NCBI GenBank assembly: GCA_903856995.1
Contig: CAIODK010000061.1
Coordinates: 1 to 7,005 of the forward strand
Direction: 5' to 3'
DNA: 7,005 bases
Source: an uncultured Burkholderiales bacterium
Lineage (GTDB): Bacteria; Pseudomonadota; Gammaproteobacteria; Burkholderiales; Burkholderiaceae_C
The position numbers and the translations under genes are program-made. This document shows, in pieces, positions 5,375-7,005 of the stretch; the first letter of the stretch is position 1; every line of letters starts with the position of its first letter. The notes under the pieces were generated by a model that worked only from the letters and a program-made list of their open reading frames with translations, was not told the origin of the DNA and did no database searches.

Positions 5375-7005
5375 ATGCGGATTGACAAACTCACCACCAA
5401 ATTTCAAGAAGCCTTGGCCGAAGCACAGTCGCTTGCTCTTGGGGGCGACCATGCGTACATCGAGCCCTCACACGTGTTGGTTGCCATGTTGCGCCAAGAC
5501 GATGGTCCCAAGTCGCTGTTGCAGCGTGCGGGTGCCAATGTCTCGGGCTTGTTATCTTCCGCTGAAGAAGCGATGCATCGCTTACCCAAGGTCGAAGGAC
5601 AAGAGCAGGTGCAAGTCGGACGCGACACGGTCTCGCTGGTGCAAGCTGCTGAAAAAGAAGCCATCAAACGCGGTGACCAGTTCGTGGCCAGCGAATTGTT
5701 TTTGCTCGCTTTGTGCGACAACAAAGGCAATTGGGGCAAGCTCGCTGCTCAAAACGGGTTGAGCCGCAAATCCTTAGAAAACGCTGTCACCGCCGTGCGC
5801 GGAGGTCAAAAAGTGGACAACGCCGATAGCGAAGGCCAACGCGAGTCCTTGAAAAAATATTGTCTTGACCTGACCGAACGTGCACGCCAAGGCAAGCTCG
5901 ACCCTGTCATTGGTCGCGACGATGAGATTCGCCGTGCGATCCAAGTGTTGCAGCGTCGCAGTAAAAACAACCCTGTGCTCATCGGTGAACCCGGTGTGGG
6001 CAAGACCGCTATTGTCGAAGGCTTGGCCCAACGCATCGTGGCCGGCGAAGTGCCCGACTCGCTCAAAGGCAAGCGCGTGCTGTCGCTCGACATGGCTTCC
6101 TTGTTGGCGGGTGCAAAGTTTCGGGGCGAGTTTGAAGAGCGCCTGAAAAGTGTGCTCAAAGAATTGGCGCAAGACGAAGGCCAAACCATCGTCTTCATTG
6201 ACGAGTTGCACACCATGGTGGGCGCTGGCAAAGCCGAAGGTGCCATGGATGCCGGCAACATGCTCAAACCTGCGTTGGCCCGTGGCGAGTTGCACTGCGT
6301 GGGCGCCACCACCCTCAACGAATATCGCAAGTACGTCGAAAAAGATGCGGCGCTTGAACGTCGTTTCCAAAAAATCATTGTGGGCGAACCGACGGTGGAA
6401 GCCACCATTGCGATCTTGCGCGGTTTGCAAGAAAAGTACGAAGTTCACCACGGGGTGGAGATCACCGACCCCGCCATCGTCGCTGCTGCTGAGTTGTCGC
6501 ACCGTTACATCACCGACCGTTTCCTGCCGGACAAAGCGATTGATTTGATCGATGAGGCTGCGGCCAAAATCAAGATCGAAATCGACTCCAAGCCCGAAGT
6601 CATGGACAAGCTCGATCGACGTTTGATTCAACTCAAAATTGAACGGGAAGCCGTACGCAAAGAGAAAGACGAAGCCTCGAAAAAACGCATGGAGTTGCTC
6701 GAAGAAGAAATCACCAAGATCGGTAAAGAGTCTGCCGATTTGGACGAAATTTGGAAAGCCGAAAAATCATCTGCTCATGGCGGCGCGCAAATCAAAGAAG
6801 AGATGGACCGCTTGCGCCACCAGATTGAAGAGCTCACCCGCAAGGGCGACTTCAATAAAGTGGCCGAGCTCCAGTACGGCAAATTGCCAGAACTCGAAAA
6901 GCGCCTGAAAGAAGCCAACGCGCGCGAGAGCAGCAAGGTCAATGCAATCGGCGGGCACCGCCTGCTGCGCACGCAAGTGGGCGCAGAAGAAATTGCCGAA
7001 GTCGT
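5375..7005 (+). CDS. clpB: ATP-dependent disaggregase ClpB (partial, 3' end beyond window)
   Basis: ClpB is a hexameric AAA+ chaperone of the cytosol that works with DnaK/DnaJ/GrpE to pull proteins out of aggregates. 543 codons are visible with no stop, of an expected 860 or so, so the cut is the window edge, not a truncation. Two Clp_N repeats occupy about 1-145. The first AAA+ domain has Walker A GEPGVGKT at 204-211, Walker B VFIDE at 273-277 with Glu277, and the arginine pair Arg329-Arg330 in LERRF. The pore loop reads KFRG at 248-251, with Phe249 where E. coli has Tyr251. The charged coiled-coil middle domain runs from about 395 to 522, with ELQYGK around Tyr501 (E. coli Tyr503). The presence of this long middle domain excludes ClpA and ClpC. 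The second AAA+ domain lies outside. Likely driven by the heat-shock promoter at 5314-5342. Confidence 0.97.
   Translation, partial: MRIDKLTTKFQEALAEAQSLALGGDHAYIEPSHVLVAMLRQDDGPKSLLQRAGANVSGLLSSAEEAMHRLPKVEGQEQVQVGRDTVSLVQAAEKEAIKRGDQFVASELFLLALCDNKGNWGKLAAQNGLSRKSLENAVTAVRGGQKVDNADSEGQRESLKKYCLDLTERARQGKLDPVIGRDDEIRRAIQVLQRRSKNNPVLIGEPGVGKTAIVEGLAQRIVAGEVPDSLKGKRVLSLDMASLLAGAKFRGEFEERLKSVLKELAQDEGQTIVFIDELHTMVGAGKAEGAMDAGNMLKPALARGELHCVGATTLNEYRKYVEKDAALERRFQKIIVGEPTVEATIAILRGLQEKYEVHHGVEITDPAIVAAAELSHRYITDRFLPDKAIDLIDEAAAKIKIEIDSKPEVMDKLDRRLIQLKIEREAVRKEKDEASKKRMELLEEEITKIGKESADLDEIWKAEKSSAHGGAQIKEEMDRLRHQIEELTRKGDFNKVAELQYGKLPELEKRLKEANARESSKVNAIGGHRLLRTQVGAEEIAEV
5801..5815 (+). promoter_or_regulatory. 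Internal translation start in clpB (short isoform)
   Basis: A strong Shine-Dalgarno GGAGGT at 5801-5806 is followed, after 6 bases, by GTG at 5813-5815, which is in frame as Val147. This is the position equivalent to the GTG at E. coli codon 149, known to start the shorter ClpB that lacks the N-terminal domain. The motif also encodes the conserved Arg-Gly-Gly at the end of the N domain, so part of the match is forced by protein sequence, but the wobble choice GGA-GGT and the exact spacing favour a working start. Use here is inferred. Confidence 0.7.

Noticed and set aside
5774..6631. 285-codon open frame on the - strand opposite clpB
   Set aside because: Also in register with the clpB codons and explained by avoidance of TTA, CTA and TCA; the + strand encodes the conserved AAA+ core.

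Overview
This window reads as an ordinary, gene-dense stretch of a betaproteobacterial chromosome, most likely Burkholderiales and probably Comamonadaceae-like. The basis is moderately high GC by eye, leucine coded mostly by TTG/CTC/CTG with very little TTA or CTA, protein sequences of betaproteobacterial character, and the gene order hom-thrC-mobB-moeA-moaD-moaE-clpB, which I recall as common in that order. The genus assignment is inference. All seven genes lie on the + strand, none looks broken, and there are no RNA genes, mobile elements, CRISPR arrays or long non-coding stretches.

Layout: positions 1-15 are the end of an upstream gap. Positions 16-1326 are hom (homoserine dehydrogenase with a C-terminal ACT domain) and 1326-2759 are thrC (threonine synthase). 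These are two of the three enzymes from aspartate semialdehyde to threonine; the kinase thrB that acts between them is not here. They run directly into four molybdenum cofactor (Moco) genes: mobB (2756-3286), moeA (3283-4518), moaD (4515-4778) and moaE (4802-5302). MoaD and MoaE are the two subunits of molybdopterin synthase, MoeA inserts molybdenum, and MobB assists nucleotide attachment. The first five genes overlap by 1 or 4 bases at every junction, so they are almost certainly co-transcribed and translationally coupled.

A 72-base gap (5303-5374) separates moaE from clpB, the heat-shock disaggregase, which runs off the right edge with 543 complete codons visible. The gap has no hairpin terminator but contains a convincing heat-shock (sigma-32 type) promoter, CTTGAAA-N13-CCTCAGTTA. 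Inside clpB, a strong ribosome binding site followed by an in-frame GTG at codon 147 matches the place where E. coli ClpB makes its shorter, N-domain-less isoform.

I found no evidence of a previously undescribed system. The observations most worth checking are the clpB promoter, the internal clpB start, and the tight fusion of threonine and Moco genes into one transcription unit.
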